From contig NZ_NWUW01000004.1 of NCBI RefSeq assembly GCF_002746455.1, forward strand, positions 124,001 through 188,000: a DNA stretch of 64,000 nt, given 5' to 3'. Made by a program: the position numbers and the translations under genes. Numbering within the stretch: position 1 is the stretch's first letter; each line of letters starts with the position of its first letter. The notes below the pieces were generated by a model that saw only the letters and a program-made list of their open reading frames with translations, was not told where the DNA came from and ran no database searches. Below are positions 1 to 8,583 of this stretch, piece after piece. The DNA is from Bacillus fungorum (GTDB lineage: Bacteria > Bacillota > Bacilli > Bacillales > Bacillaceae_G).

Positions 1-412
1 ATATAGGGATGTCACCTAGATATAGTGTGAACCATTCTTGTAAACGATGAAGACGTTCTTTCGGAGAAACGGTTGTCAATTGATCGATACGCTGTTGCAT
101 CATTCTTAACTTTGATTGTAATTGCATAGCGATATTTGCATAGGATGCAGGATTTGCCTGAAGTTGATCGTACCATTCATTACTAACTATAGGTTCAACT
201 TCTGTTTTCATTAAAGCGATCGCTGTACCGTGATATTCCTTCGGTGAAATTAAAGAATGGTGAGGTATCGTTTCACCTGGAACAATAATGTTGAACAAAA
301 ATGGTGTTCCATCTTCTTCTATTCTTACTACTTTTAATAAACCTGTTTTTATAAAATATAAAGGACCGTCCTCGCCTTGACGGAATAGTACATCTCCTTT
401 GTGTAGAATCAA
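1..412 (-). CDS. Crp/Fnr-family transcriptional regulator (partial, C-terminus outside window)
   Basis: The reverse strand is open from a TTG at 412 to the window edge. The visible 137 residues begin MILHKGDVLFRQGEDG and continue with the glycine-rich beta-roll of a cyclic-nucleotide-binding-like sensor domain (HKGDVLFRQGEDGPLYFI, then a PGE block), followed by a long helix rich in Gln, Arg and Leu that is the usual dimer helix. The C-terminal helix-turn-helix should lie beyond position 1. A G-rich ribosome site lies just upstream of the TTG. The family is DNA-binding and responds to redox, oxygen or small ligands. Cysteines typical of Fnr iron-sulfur sensors are not visible here, so the signal is unknown. 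Confidence 0.8.
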   Translation of the reverse strand, partial: MILHKGDVLFRQGEDGPLYFIKTGLLKVVRIEEDGTPFLFNIIVPGETIPHHSLISPKEYHGTAIALMKTEVEPIVSNEWYDQLQANPASYANIAMQLQSKLRMMQQRIDQLTTVSPKERLHRLQEWFTLYLGDIPI

Positions 413-581
413 TGTTAGCCCCCCATTTAAACATTTCTATTTCTTTTATTTTAGCGTATATGTATAAAGATAATATGCTTTTAAACAGCAATTTCATTGA
501 CGAAATGTATGCTATTACAGTAGTATACTATTTAGTGTGTAATAGTACTAGCAATGAATACGCTGTAGGGGGTTTAGTATA

Positions 582-809
582 TTGTTAGATGCGATAAAAA
601 TGACGGATATGAGAATTCCGGCGAATGCTATCATTCATGTAGAAGAGATGAAAGGTGGAGTCGTGTTATCCGTTGAAGTAGACGGCCAAATTATTTATAC
701 AATGGCTTATGATGAAGAAACAGATAGTTATGCTGAATTATATGATCGAAACGATAAGAGAGCGTGCCAGGTACATGAGGATTTTATGGGATGGTCACTT
801 CTTCACTAA
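582..809 (+). CDS. Conserved small protein of unknown function (75 aa)
   Basis: I do not recognise a family. The start is TTG, chosen because a GGGGG ribosome site (568-572) lies 9 nt upstream; an ATG at 600 lacks one. The protein is acidic and soluble, with two short beta-strand-like stretches (AIIHVEEMKGGVVLSVEVDG and QIIYTMAYDEE) suggesting a small beta-rich domain. It is a single-gene unit closed by an intrinsic terminator that begins 2 nt after the stop, and it diverges from the Crp/Fnr gene, so the two may share a control region at 413-581. No signal peptide or membrane segment. Confidence 0.6.
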   Translation: MLDAIKMTDMRIPANAIIHVEEMKGGVVLSVEVDGQIIYTMAYDEETDSYAELYDRNDKRACQVHEDFMGWSLLH

Positions 810-810
810 A

Positions 811-838
811 AAAGATGTCAATGTGACATCTTTTTTTA
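811..838 (+). terminator. Intrinsic terminator of the 75-aa gene
   Basis: Stem AGATGTCA (813-820) and TGACATCT (824-831) with a 3-nt loop, followed by seven T residues. Confidence 0.85.
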
Positions 839-983
839 TTAAATCGATAGAATATACAAAGAAATGAAATATAAGGATAAAATTTGTAATAAATGATTTT
901 GCATTGTTAGCACTTTGTAACTGCAAGTAAACTATTTTTTCGCTATCATAAAGATAACAGTCGCAGTTATAGGAGTGGTCAAC

Positions 984-1076
984 TTGAAGAAAGTACATAT
1001 TTCAAATTATATGCTATTATGTGTTTGTTTGATTTTATTTGTTCTCTTAGGAGGATTTTTATATTCATGTGTATAA
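984..1076 (+). CDS. Single-pass membrane micropeptide (30 aa)
   Basis: A short reading frame starting TTG AAG AAA with an AGGAGTGG ribosome site (971-978) 5 nt upstream. The product MKKVHISNYMLLCVCLILFV continues to LLGGFLYSCV and is one hydrophobic helix with a basic N-terminus and three cysteines. It is followed at once by a hairpin that can end transcription in both directions. Not recognised. The good ribosome site and placement against a terminator favour a real gene over chance, but at 30 codons this stays a moderate call. Confidence 0.5.
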   Translation: MKKVHISNYMLLCVCLILFVLLGGFLYSCV

Positions 1077-1079
1077 AAA

Positions 1080-1103
1080 AACGCATTCTAAAAAGAACGC
1101 GTT
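1080..1103. terminator. Bidirectional terminator between the micropeptide and the TSUP permease
   Basis: AACGCATTCT (1080-1089) pairs with AGAACGCGTT (1094-1103) with one G-T wobble; A-runs on the left and right give a T-tract on each strand. Confidence 0.7.
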
Positions 1104-1902
1104 ATAAAAAAGAAGTAATGATTAATCTAGTTCCGAGAATAATTAATGTGATACGTAATAAATTAATTACGGCTTTACCACTTAATTTTGTATTGATATA
1201 AGCCCCGATTTTTCCACCAATCCATGCACCAGGAATAAGAATTAATGCGTAAATCCAGCTGACATTTCCAAGGGAGATGTGAGTTGCAGAACTTACAATT
1301 GCTGATAGAAATACGATAAACATCGAAGTTGCTACAGCAATATGTGCTGGAAATGCAAAAAGTAGCATCATTGCAGGAACAAGTAAGGCACCGCCACCAA
1401 TTCCGAATAACCCAGATATAAATCCAACTATAAAGGCGATAAAGATAGCAAGAAATGGCGGGAATTGATAGTGTACAGTATTTCCCTCATTGTCTGTAAA
1501 AGAACGCTTAATTACAGACATATTTGACAGGGAAAGAGGTTTTAATTTATCCCGTAGCATGAGAAGAATTGAGACAAAAATAAGGAAAATCCCAAAATAT
1601 AAAGAAAATGTATCTTGGTTTAAAAATTTATTTGCCCATGAGCCGATGATACCACCAGGACCACTCCCGATAAATAAAATAAGTCCACTTTTGTAATCTA
1701 CTCGTTTATGCTTCATATAAGTAAGGGTAGAGGATAGTCCTGTAAAAACGACTGTTACCATAGAAGTCCCTACTGCAAGTTGTGGTGATAAACTGTGTAA
1801 TCCAATTAATAACGGAACAATAATAATTCCGCCTCCAAGCCCGACTAGGCTACCGACTGTTCCGGCGATTAGTCCGATGAAAAGTAACATGATGTATTCC
1901 AA
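1102..1902 (-). CDS. TSUP/TauE-SafE family membrane permease
   Basis: The 266-residue protein has about eight hydrophobic segments and the duplicated signature of the TauE/SafE family: GLIAGTVGSLVGLGGGIIIV near the N-terminus and IVGFISGLFGIGGGALLVP after the central loop. Members export or import sulfonates, sulfite or related anions, but the substrate cannot be read from sequence. I start at the TTG at 1902 because GAGGAG (1912-1917) is 9 nt upstream; the longer frame to 1947 lacks a ribosome site. It is a single-gene unit between two bidirectional terminators. Confidence 0.85.
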   Translation of the reverse strand: MEYIMLLFIGLIAGTVGSLVGLGGGIIIVPLLIGLHSLSPQLAVGTSMVTVVFTGLSSTLTYMKHKRVDYKSGLILFIGSGPGGIIGSWANKFLNQDTFSLYFGIFLIFVSILLMLRDKLKPLSLSNMSVIKRSFTDNEGNTVHYQFPPFLAIFIAFIVGFISGLFGIGGGALLVPAMMLLFAFPAHIAVATSMFIVFLSAIVSSATHISLGNVSWIYALILIPGAWIGGKIGAYINTKLSGKAVINLLRITLIILGTRLIITSFL

Positions 1903-1978
1903 AATGGCCAACTCCTCTAAATAACTTATCCACCAATTATTATACACGCTTTTTAATGAGAAATAGGCTTGTTCACAA

Positions 1979-2017
1979 AAAAGTCGTCTTCCTAGAAAAA
2001 TAAGGAAGACGACTTTT
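1979..2017. terminator. Bidirectional terminator of the pit operon
   Basis: Perfect 15-bp stem AAAAGTCGTCTTCCT (1979-1993) and AGGAAGACGACTTTT (2003-2017), just after the pit stop codon on the reverse strand. Confidence 0.9.
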
Positions 2018-2019
2018 AA

Positions 2020-3018
2020 TTAAAAGATTAAGTGTAATAAAGAGTAAAATAAAGCAGCTAAAGAAGCTGAAATAGGAAGTGTGATAACCCAAGTAATTAA
2101 CATGCGTTTTGCAGTTCCCCATTTTACACCTTTTACACGATGAGAAGCACCAACCCCTAAAATAGAAGAAGAGATAACGTGCGTCGTACTAACTGGTAAG
2201 TGAATGAATGTTGCGCCGAAAATAACAAGTGATGATGATAAATCGGCAGCTACACCATTTACAGGACGAATTTTCATAATTTGTCCACCGACAGTTTTAA
2301 TAATTTTCCATCCACCGACAGAAGTACCAAGTCCCATTGCGATGGCACAACATAATTGAACCCAAAACGGAATATCGCTAGAAGTATGATAGTTATTGGC
2401 CATAAGAGCCATCGTAATGATTCCCATTGCTTTTTGCGCATCATTCGTACCATGTGTGTAAGCTTGTAATGCGGCAGTGAAAATCTGGAATATACGGAAA
2501 TTTTTGTTTGTCTTCGTTAAATTAAAGTTTTTAAAGACTACTTTAAATATACTGTATACGATATAACCGATAACAAAAGCGATAATTGGTGAAATGATTA
2601 AAGCTTCAAGAATTTTTATAAACCCTTTAAAGTTTAATGAACTAAAACCAGCAGCAACGATAGCTGCACCTGCGATTGAGCCAATAATTGCATGCGAAGA
2701 ACTACTTGGAATACCGTAGTACCAAGTAATCAAATTCCAAGCTATTGCCGCAAGTAAAGCAGCTAAAATTACAAGAGAACCATTTGGTAAAGCGAATGGA
2801 TCGACGATATCTTTCGTAATTGTTTTTGCTACACCTGTAAATGTCATCGCACCTAAAAAGTTCATAATAGCTGCCATAATAATTGCATGTCTAGGCTTTA
2901 GAGCTTTCGTTGAAACAGCCGTTGCAATAGCGTTTGCTGTATCGTGAAATCCATTGATAAAGTCAAAAGCTAAAGCGCAAATGACTACTAAAACGGTCAG
3001 TATCAAGAGTGTATCCAT
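2020..3018 (-). CDS. pit: PiT-family low-affinity inorganic phosphate transporter
   Basis: A 332-residue integral membrane protein with the two inverted PiT repeats: FDFINGFHDTANAIATAV near residue 20 and AYTHGTNDAQKAMGII near residue 190. These GxxDxANA/GTNDAQ motifs bind phosphate and the coupling ion in the family. The ATG at 3018 is chosen because AAGGAG sits 7 nt upstream; an in-frame TTG two codons earlier is too close. It lies 11 nt downstream of a DUF47 gene, the same pairing as B. subtilis ykaA-ykaB, so they form one operon. Confidence 0.92.
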   Translation of the reverse strand: MDTLLILTVLVVICALAFDFINGFHDTANAIATAVSTKALKPRHAIIMAAIMNFLGAMTFTGVAKTITKDIVDPFALPNGSLVILAALLAAIAWNLITWYYGIPSSSSHAIIGSIAGAAIVAAGFSSLNFKGFIKILEALIISPIIAFVIGYIVYSIFKVVFKNFNLTKTNKNFRIFQIFTAALQAYTHGTNDAQKAMGIITMALMANNYHTSSDIPFWVQLCCAIAMGLGTSVGGWKIIKTVGGQIMKIRPVNGVAADLSSSLVIFGATFIHLPVSTTHVISSSILGVGASHRVKGVKWGTAKRMLITWVITLPISASLAALFYSLLHLIF

Positions 3019-3029
3019 GATCAAACTCC

Positions 3030-3650
3030 TTACGCGTTCTTCATAATAATTGTTTCTAATACGTTTGCAACGCTTTGGCAGCTATCCGCTACTTCTTCAA
3101 GCTCTTCGTAAATCTCTTTGTATTGAATAATCTTAATCGGATCTTTTTCACGAGAGAATAAGTGTTTAATCGCATGACGGCGAATATCATCACATTGTGA
3201 TTCGTAATCCTTAATCTTAATCGCATTTGTACGAATGTCGACTAATTTTTTGTTAGACATTAATTCAACAGAGTTTGCAATTTCAATTGCACATTGATTA
3301 ATTGCTTCTACGAATTTAATCATGTATTCATCAGCTTCTGTAATAGAATACATTTCGAATAGACCAGCACTATGATCTAATCCGTCTAATACATCATCCA
3401 TACTCATTGCAAGTTGTAGGATGTCCTCACGCTCAATAGGAGTAATAAACGCTTTGTTTAGCTCCATAATGATTTCGTGAATAAATGAGTCACCTTTTGA
3501 CTCATACTCTTTCATGCGCATAGAAAACTCTTTTAAATCGCTAGCATTTTTAATTTTATACTCCACGAAAAACTGCGCGCCTTCTTTTAAATTTTCGGAA
3601 ACATTCATTAACATTTCAGAAAATTTATCTTTTTTTGATTTAAAGACCAT
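3030..3650 (-). CDS. DUF47/PhoU-like accessory protein of the phosphate transporter
   Basis: A 206-residue, all-alpha, charged protein with the PhoU-like helical bundle of the DUF47 (YkaA) family, including the ExxGD and ExxREDI(L)-type metal-binding stretches YESKGDSF and PIEREDIL. These proteins are usually encoded next to PiT transporters and are thought to adjust or regulate them; the mechanism is not established. It is the first gene of the operon, with the pit gene 11 nt downstream. The ATG at 3650 follows a GGGGGT ribosome site. Confidence 0.88.
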   Translation of the reverse strand: MVFKSKKDKFSEMLMNVSENLKEGAQFFVEYKIKNASDLKEFSMRMKEYESKGDSFIHEIIMELNKAFITPIEREDILQLAMSMDDVLDGLDHSAGLFEMYSITEADEYMIKFVEAINQCAIEIANSVELMSNKKLVDIRTNAIKIKDYESQCDDIRRHAIKHLFSREKDPIKIIQYKEIYEELEEVADSCQSVANVLETIIMKNA

Positions 3651-3898
3651 TATTAGTTACCCCCACAAAAGTAATATATGTAAAATATATTGGCTAGTCA
3701 ATTCTAACAAAAAACTGTCGTTTTTTAAAACATTTTATCGAAAAGTTTACAAAAACTTAACATAACTCTCATTGTTGTATTAATAATATTAATAATCAAT
3801 GTTGAATATCTTACTTGTAGAATGTCCTTTTCTTGCAAAAAGTATGAATGTGAAAGAAAAGCTTTACACTACAGGAAAGACTACGTTATTATAATAAA

Positions 3899-3928
3899 TT
3901 CAAAAGGAGGTATATTCTTCCTTTTGAA
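3899..3928 (+). promoter_or_regulatory. Perfect hairpin in the leader of the class A PBP gene
   Basis: TTCAAAAGGA (3899-3908) is the exact reverse complement of TCCTTTTGAA (3919-3928). It overlaps an AAAGGAGG sequence and lies just past a TATAAT box (3890-3895), 35 nt before the PBP start. The rest of 3651-3962 is A+T-rich and holds no gene that I can support. A protein operator or an RNA stem are both possible. Confidence 0.45.
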
Positions 3929-3962
3929 AAGAAGAGTGTAAACAAACGAAGGAAGTGAACGA

Positions 3963-6005
3963 ATGAAATTGAAGAACACTCACTTAAAAAAAATGCAGGA
4001 GTGGTTCAACAAGAGGAAGAAACTTCGTAATTCATTAATTGTATTAGGAAGTTTGCTCGCTACTCTATTTATTGCTATAAATATAATAATTTCCATTCAA
4101 GACATATCTGAATTAAAGCAAGCTGTTCCGCAACCGACCTTAATTTATGATGCAAATAATGAAGTTGCAACTAAATTAGCTTCTTCTAAAACAGAAGGCG
4201 TTAAAAAGAAAGATATTCCTGATATTATGGTTCAGGCAATTGTTGCAGTAGAAGATAAGGAATTTTTTAACCATCACGGTATTTACTATAGTGGAATTAT
4301 AAGTGCGATTTTCAAAAATATTACAGCAGGAGAAGTTGTAGCAGGGGGAAGTACAATTACACAACAACTTGCGAAAAATGTATTTCTGACACAAGACCGC
4401 ACATACTCTCGAAAAATAAAGGAATATTTTTTAACAAAAAAAATAGAGCGTACGTATACGAAAGATGAAATTATTGAAATGTATATGAACCAAATTTATT
4501 TTGGTGAAGGTGCTTGGGGTATAAAAAGGGCAGCTAAATCTTATTTTGATAAAGATGTAAAAGATTTAACAATTTCAGAAGCTGCAACGATTGCGGGCTT
4601 GATTAAAGCACCATCTGCGTATTCACCTTATAAAAACTTTAACAAGTCAATTGAAAGACGTAATGTCGTATTAAGTTTAATGAAAGAGCAAGGGTATATT
4701 TCTGACGAACAGTATAATAAAGAAAAAGAGAGCGGACTTGTGTTAAAACGTGGCGTTGATGATAAATACAAGGGAAAATACTCTCAATATGTAGACTATA
4801 TTGTTAGAGAAGCGATGGACAAGTACGAATTAACACAAAATGAAATTTTAGCGGGTGGTTATCGTGTTTATACAGAACTTGACCCGAAAAAACAACAGGC
4901 TGTAGAAGACGTTGTGAATAATGATAGTTATTTCAAAGATAGTGGCTCAGACCAACTTATGCAAACGGGTGTGGTTCTTATGAATCCAAAAACAGGTGGT
5001 GTACCAGCTTTAGTTGGAGGCAGAGGGCCGTATCAGTTCTTACAGTTTAACCATGCAACCCAATTAAAAAGACAACCTGGCTCAACGCTAAAGCCTTTGG
5101 CTGTATATGTACCAGCGTTAGAACAAGGATATGAAGTATACGATATATTAAAAGATGAACCATTTAACATTAAAGAATATAAACCACAAAATAGCGATCA
5201 TACTTTTCACGGTGATGTGACAATGTATGAAGCCGTGGCAAAGTCGTACAATGTTTCGGCTGTGTGGCTATTAGAACAAATTGGACTAGATAAAGGATTG
5301 AAATCTTTAGAGCGATTTGGTATTCCATTAGTGTCGGAAGATCGTACGTATCCGATTGCTTTAGGCGGTATGCATGTGGGGACATCTCCATTTGTAATGG
5401 CCCAAGCATACAGTACATTTGCAAATGACGGTGTCCAAGTGGAAGCTCATGCAATCAGGGAGATACAAAATGCTGAAGGTGAAACGCTTGGAAAGTGGTA
5501 TAAGAAAGAGACACGAGTGACGAGCGAGAAAATTGCTCAAAAGATGACATATTTATTAAAAGGTGTTGTCGAAAAGGGAACGGGGGAAAAGGCGAAAGTT
5601 AATAATGTTGATACGGCAGGTAAGACAGGAACTACTCAAATTGTAAATGGCCCAAGCACCGGTGCAAAGGATTCATGGTTTGTTGGATACACACCAGATT
5701 TAGTAGGTGCGATTTGGGTAGGATATGATAAAACAGATAGTGATCATTATGTTCCGGGTGGTAGTCAAATTACGACGACGATGTTCCGGGATATTATGAA
5801 AAAAGCGAACGCAAATCCATCTCAAAAAGCATTCCAGTTATCGCTCATATCTGAGGCTGATTATAAAAAACAATTGACTACAATAGAAGAGGAAAAGCGA
5901 AGAAAAGAAGAAGAGAAGAGAAGGAAAGAAGAGGAACAACAACGAAAACAAGAGCAACAAGAGTGGCTTGATAAAGTGAAAGAATGGATTCCTTCATTTT
6001 GGTAA
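3963..6005 (+). CDS. Class A penicillin-binding protein (glycosyltransferase and transpeptidase)
   Basis: A 680-residue bifunctional peptidoglycan synthase. One membrane anchor lies at about residues 21-45. The GT51 glycosyltransferase domain follows, with VEDKEFFNHHG around Glu97, GGSTITQQLAKN at 128-139 and the RKIKEYFLTKKIE block. The penicillin-binding domain has active-site S374-T-L-K377, the SYN motif at 428-430 and KTGTT at 554-558, so all three catalytic boxes are intact. The last 50 residues are a highly charged Lys/Arg/Glu/Gln helix with a KRRKEEE repeat ending in an aromatic tail, a common PBP1-like cytoplasm- or wall-facing extension. It is a single-gene unit with its own terminator. 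Exact orthology within the PBP1/PbpF group is not settled. Confidence 0.93.
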   Translation: MKLKNTHLKKMQEWFNKRKKLRNSLIVLGSLLATLFIAINIIISIQDISELKQAVPQPTLIYDANNEVATKLASSKTEGVKKKDIPDIMVQAIVAVEDKEFFNHHGIYYSGIISAIFKNITAGEVVAGGSTITQQLAKNVFLTQDRTYSRKIKEYFLTKKIERTYTKDEIIEMYMNQIYFGEGAWGIKRAAKSYFDKDVKDLTISEAATIAGLIKAPSAYSPYKNFNKSIERRNVVLSLMKEQGYISDEQYNKEKESGLVLKRGVDDKYKGKYSQYVDYIVREAMDKYELTQNEILAGGYRVYTELDPKKQQAVEDVVNNDSYFKDSGSDQLMQTGVVLMNPKTGGVPALVGGRGPYQFLQFNHATQLKRQPGSTLKPLAVYVPALEQGYEVYDILKDEPFNIKEYKPQNSDHTFHGDVTMYEAVAKSYNVSAVWLLEQIGLDKGLKSLERFGIPLVSEDRTYPIALGGMHVGTSPFVMAQAYSTFANDGVQVEAHAIREIQNAEGETLGKWYKKETRVTSEKIAQKMTYLLKGVVEKGTGEKAKVNNVDTAGKTGTTQIVNGPSTGAKDSWFVGYTPDLVGAIWVGYDKTDSDHYVPGGSQITTTMFRDIMKKANANPSQKAFQLSLISEADYKKQLTTIEEEKRRKEEEKRRKEEEQQRKQEQQEWLDKVKEWIPSFW

Positions 6006-6009
6006 AAGA

Positions 6010-6041
6010 AAGAGGCGAATAACGAAATTCGCCTCTTTTTT
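6010..6041 (+). terminator. Intrinsic terminator of the PBP gene
   Basis: AAGAGGCGAAT (6010-6020) pairs perfectly with ATTCGCCTCTT (6027-6037), followed by a T-run. Confidence 0.92.
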
Positions 6042-6128
6042 GTATGAAAACAAAATAAAATTTTAATCGGTAGAGATTTTTGTCTATTCCTACTAGTTAT
6101 TAATCCATATCCATTGAGACACATGATA

Positions 6129-6557
6129 TTACTCGTTAAGTATAATGTTTGTACTGCCAACGGATTCGGCATCGTATGTGACGATTATTTTGCCTTTACT
6201 AATGGGTTCGTATGGTAATTCTTCTTCATAATTACCATTATTTTCATTGTGAATAGAAAGTATAATTTCATCGATTTTTTTATTTGTATATTGATTTTTA
6301 ATCGTTTCAGCAATTTGAAGTAAGGATTCGGAACTAGAAGCTTGCGTAATAAGCATGCCTTTTATAACTTTTTTTTCATTCTTTGTGGCATTGGAATAAG
6401 GGATGTTGCTTTGTTTTGTATACAAAAGTTTATATGGAACAGTTTTTCTCTCTGCTTTTGATATAGTGGAATATTTTAGAGCTAAAAAAAATCCTACACA
6501 TAAAATAATGCATACCATAAGAGCGAACCAAATGCGTATTAGTGACATAACTCTCAT
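6129..6557 (-). CDS. Membrane-anchored hypothetical protein (142 aa)
   Basis: Not recognised. The N-terminus is one hydrophobic segment (about residues 5-28, IRIWFALMVCIILCVGFFLA) followed by an outside domain of about 110 residues with an alpha/beta pattern. The ATG at 6557 is 6 nt from a GAGGG ribosome site; an in-frame ATG two codons upstream at 6563 touches that site and is less likely. There is no lipobox. It stands alone, facing the PBP gene tail to tail. Confidence 0.65.
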   Translation of the reverse strand: MRVMSLIRIWFALMVCIILCVGFFLALKYSTISKAERKTVPYKLLYTKQSNIPYSNATKNEKKVIKGMLITQASSSESLLQIAETIKNQYTNKKIDEIILSIHNENNGNYEEELPYEPISKGKIIVTYDAESVGSTNIILNE

Positions 6558-6650
6558 TTTCATCCCTCTTTCATTTCTTTGACTTCACTATTTATCATAC
6601 AAAATGAGGATTAAGATAGAGTAAATTTGAGGTAAAGAAACGTAAAGAAG

Positions 6651-6684
6651 GAGCACTTATCCTCCCAAATAAGTGCTCTTTTTA
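6651..6684. terminator. Strong hairpin with T-tract in a gene-poor stretch
   Basis: GAGCACTTAT (6651-6660) pairs exactly with ATAAGTGCTC (6670-6679). On the forward strand it is followed by TTTTTATT, the classic arrangement, yet no forward gene ends here. On the reverse strand it follows the interrupted frame at 6721-6909, with a weaker T-rich tail. Confidence 0.65.
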
Positions 6685-6720
6685 TTAAAAGAGAGATTTA
6701 ATAAACAATCAAAAACCTAT

Positions 6721-6909
6721 TACTTATAAATGTGCGTGGTCACTCCAAAATAGTATTGGAAATTGTGGCTAGTAAATTCGGAAGATGGAAAGTATAGCAG
6801 TCGTTTCGCCTGTTGCTCCTCCTCCAAGGCAACCTGATCCGTATTGAACTAGGGTAGCTTGGATTTCTGATTACCATAAAATATTTTCCCTTTATTTTTG
6901 TTGTGCATC
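6721..6909 (-). pseudogene. Interrupted small reading frame, likely gene remnant
   Basis: From an ATG at 6909 with AAAGGA 8 nt upstream, a 63-codon frame runs to TAA at 6721 but carries an in-frame TAG at codon 20 (6850-6852). The part after the stop reads FNTDQVALEEEQQAKRLLYF and further. A second frame, 6871-6770, has codon use closer to the neighbours and reads LVQYGSGCLGGGATGETT..., a Gly/Thr-rich stretch that could be the C-terminal end of a degraded exosporium-type beta protein; that family link is only an impression. I treat the segment as a remnant. Nothing else supportable lies between 6560 and 7090. Confidence 0.35.
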
Positions 6910-7090
6910 TTTTCATTCCTTTCTTTCATAGAATAAATAGTCGTTACTATATTTTAAAATGAAATTTAAACTAAATTCGTGATGGACAAGCTACTATTTC
7001 TAAAAAATAAGAAATTGGCCCACCTAGCAAAAATAAGTAAGGTTTATAGAAAGTTTTATATAATGTAAAAAAGAAAAGTTCAACAGAAAA

Positions 7091-7137
7091 AACTGCATGC
7101 GAATTGTTAGATATTCCCTAACAATTCGCATGCAGTT
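7091..7137 (-). terminator. Long-stem intrinsic terminator of the PAS kinase gene
   Basis: A perfect 20-bp stem: AACTGCATGCGAATTGTTAG (7091-7110) against its exact complement at 7118-7137, followed on the reverse strand by six T residues. It starts 14 nt after the kinase stop codon. Confidence 0.92.
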
Positions 7138-7151
7138 CGTGGAGTTGTACC

Positions 7152-8423
7152 TCATTTGTATTGATTTATTCTTTCAAGGGTTATTTTGGGCAAAATTGGA
7201 ATTGAAATAGTGAAAGTTGTACCATCTTGATTACTAGTCATTTTTAATGTACCGTTGTGATTTTGAATAATTTTCTTCGTTACTGACAAGCCCAGTCCTG
7301 TGCCTGAATCTTTTGTTGAGAAGAATGGATCAAAGATATATTCTTGAATGGCTGGAGGAATACCAATTCCGTTATCTGTGAAAGTAATACGAACAAAATT
7401 ATCTAAGCGATAACTAGTGATTTGAATAGAAAGTTTTTTTTCACCTTGGGCATCGACAGCGTTCTGAAATAGGTTTAAAAAAACTTGTACAAGTTCATGA
7501 CGATCAATATGGACTAATACATCATCTAATTCGGTAGAAAAATTATAATCAATTGAAATGTTATGTAAAAAGACTTCACTAGCTAGTAACTGTTGAATGT
7601 ACTCACGTAAAAATGTATTAATAGGAAACGGTTCTCTTGTAAATTCACGTGTTTTTGAAATAGATAAAAATTTTGTAATAATACTATTTGCGCGATCTAA
7701 TTCAGGAATAAGTAAGTTTTTAAATAATTCTTTATTAGATGGAGAAACACTTTCTTGTAAAAATTGTAAATAACCCCGTACGGTTGTAAGGGGATTACGG
7801 ACTTCATGTGCAATCCCGGCGGCGATTCGCCCTGCTAACGAAAATTTTTCTGCATCACGTTCTGTGTTTAAATAATGAAAGACACTAATAACTCTAAAAA
7901 TCTCTCCGTTATAATTACGAATAATTCGGTTATTTAAAATGCCATAGTTTTTGTCTAAAACTTCTTCATTGTATATTTCTGTGCCCGTTCTTAATGTTTC
8001 AAGAGCTTTAATTTTTTCTTCTGGCAATTTTAGTAATTGTTGAATTGGCTTTCCAATTATATCATTTCGTACTACACCAAAATCATCGGCTGCAGCTTGA
8101 TTACATAAAGTTATATTTCCTTTACCATCAACAAAGGTTACATGATGTGAAAAAGCATCAAAAATATGGACAAAGTATGTTTCAAGTTGCTCAAATAAAA
8201 ATAATGAATCGCAAGTAAGTTGAAAATTAGCCTCTTTATTCTCTTTTTGTATGTTTTGAATGGAATGAGTCGTTCTCGTTTTCTTTATTTGTAAACCAAT
8301 ATGTGGATTTTTGTATGTGAAATGATGTGGTAATTGATTCACAAGTTCTTCATAAAAACGTACTTTATTTTCTAGTTCTTCTATTCGTTTTTCATGAGAT
8401 ACAATATCATCGTTTGGAAGCAT
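7152..8423 (-). CDS. PAS-domain histidine kinase, sporulation-kinase type (orphan)
   Basis: A 423-residue soluble kinase: an N-terminal coiled coil, a PAS domain at about 90-190 (FVDGKGNITLCNQAAADDFG), a HisKA domain with GIAHEVRNPLTTVRGYLQF around residue 205, and an ATPase domain with NAVDA (N box), DNGIGIP (G1) and GTGLGLS (G2). No membrane segment. The H-box wording matches the KinA-KinE sporulation kinases that feed the Spo0F phosphorelay, and no response regulator is adjacent. From memory its locus fits B. anthracis kinase BA1478, which I cannot verify here. The ATG at 8423 follows GAGGGG; the frame extends six codons further without a ribosome site. Confidence 0.85.
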   Translation of the reverse strand: MLPNDDIVSHEKRIEELENKVRFYEELVNQLPHHFTYKNPHIGLQIKKTRTTHSIQNIQKENKEANFQLTCDSLFLFEQLETYFVHIFDAFSHHVTFVDGKGNITLCNQAAADDFGVVRNDIIGKPIQQLLKLPEEKIKALETLRTGTEIYNEEVLDKNYGILNNRIIRNYNGEIFRVISVFHYLNTERDAEKFSLAGRIAAGIAHEVRNPLTTVRGYLQFLQESVSPSNKELFKNLLIPELDRANSIITKFLSISKTREFTREPFPINTFLREYIQQLLASEVFLHNISIDYNFSTELDDVLVHIDRHELVQVFLNLFQNAVDAQGEKKLSIQITSYRLDNFVRITFTDNGIGIPPAIQEYIFDPFFSTKDSGTGLGLSVTKKIIQNHNGTLKMTSNQDGTTFTISIPILPKITLERINQYK

Positions 8424-8583
8424 AAATAAATAACCCCTCAATTTAAAAATTCTTCCATCTAGTATATCATATTTTTATACAGATACTCTTAAAGAAGGGG
8501 TTACTTAATGAAATTGATTAGTCGAAGTGTTTGGGAAGTGGGTAGAATGGATAGAAGGTGAAGTTAAAAAGGGAGGGATATAT

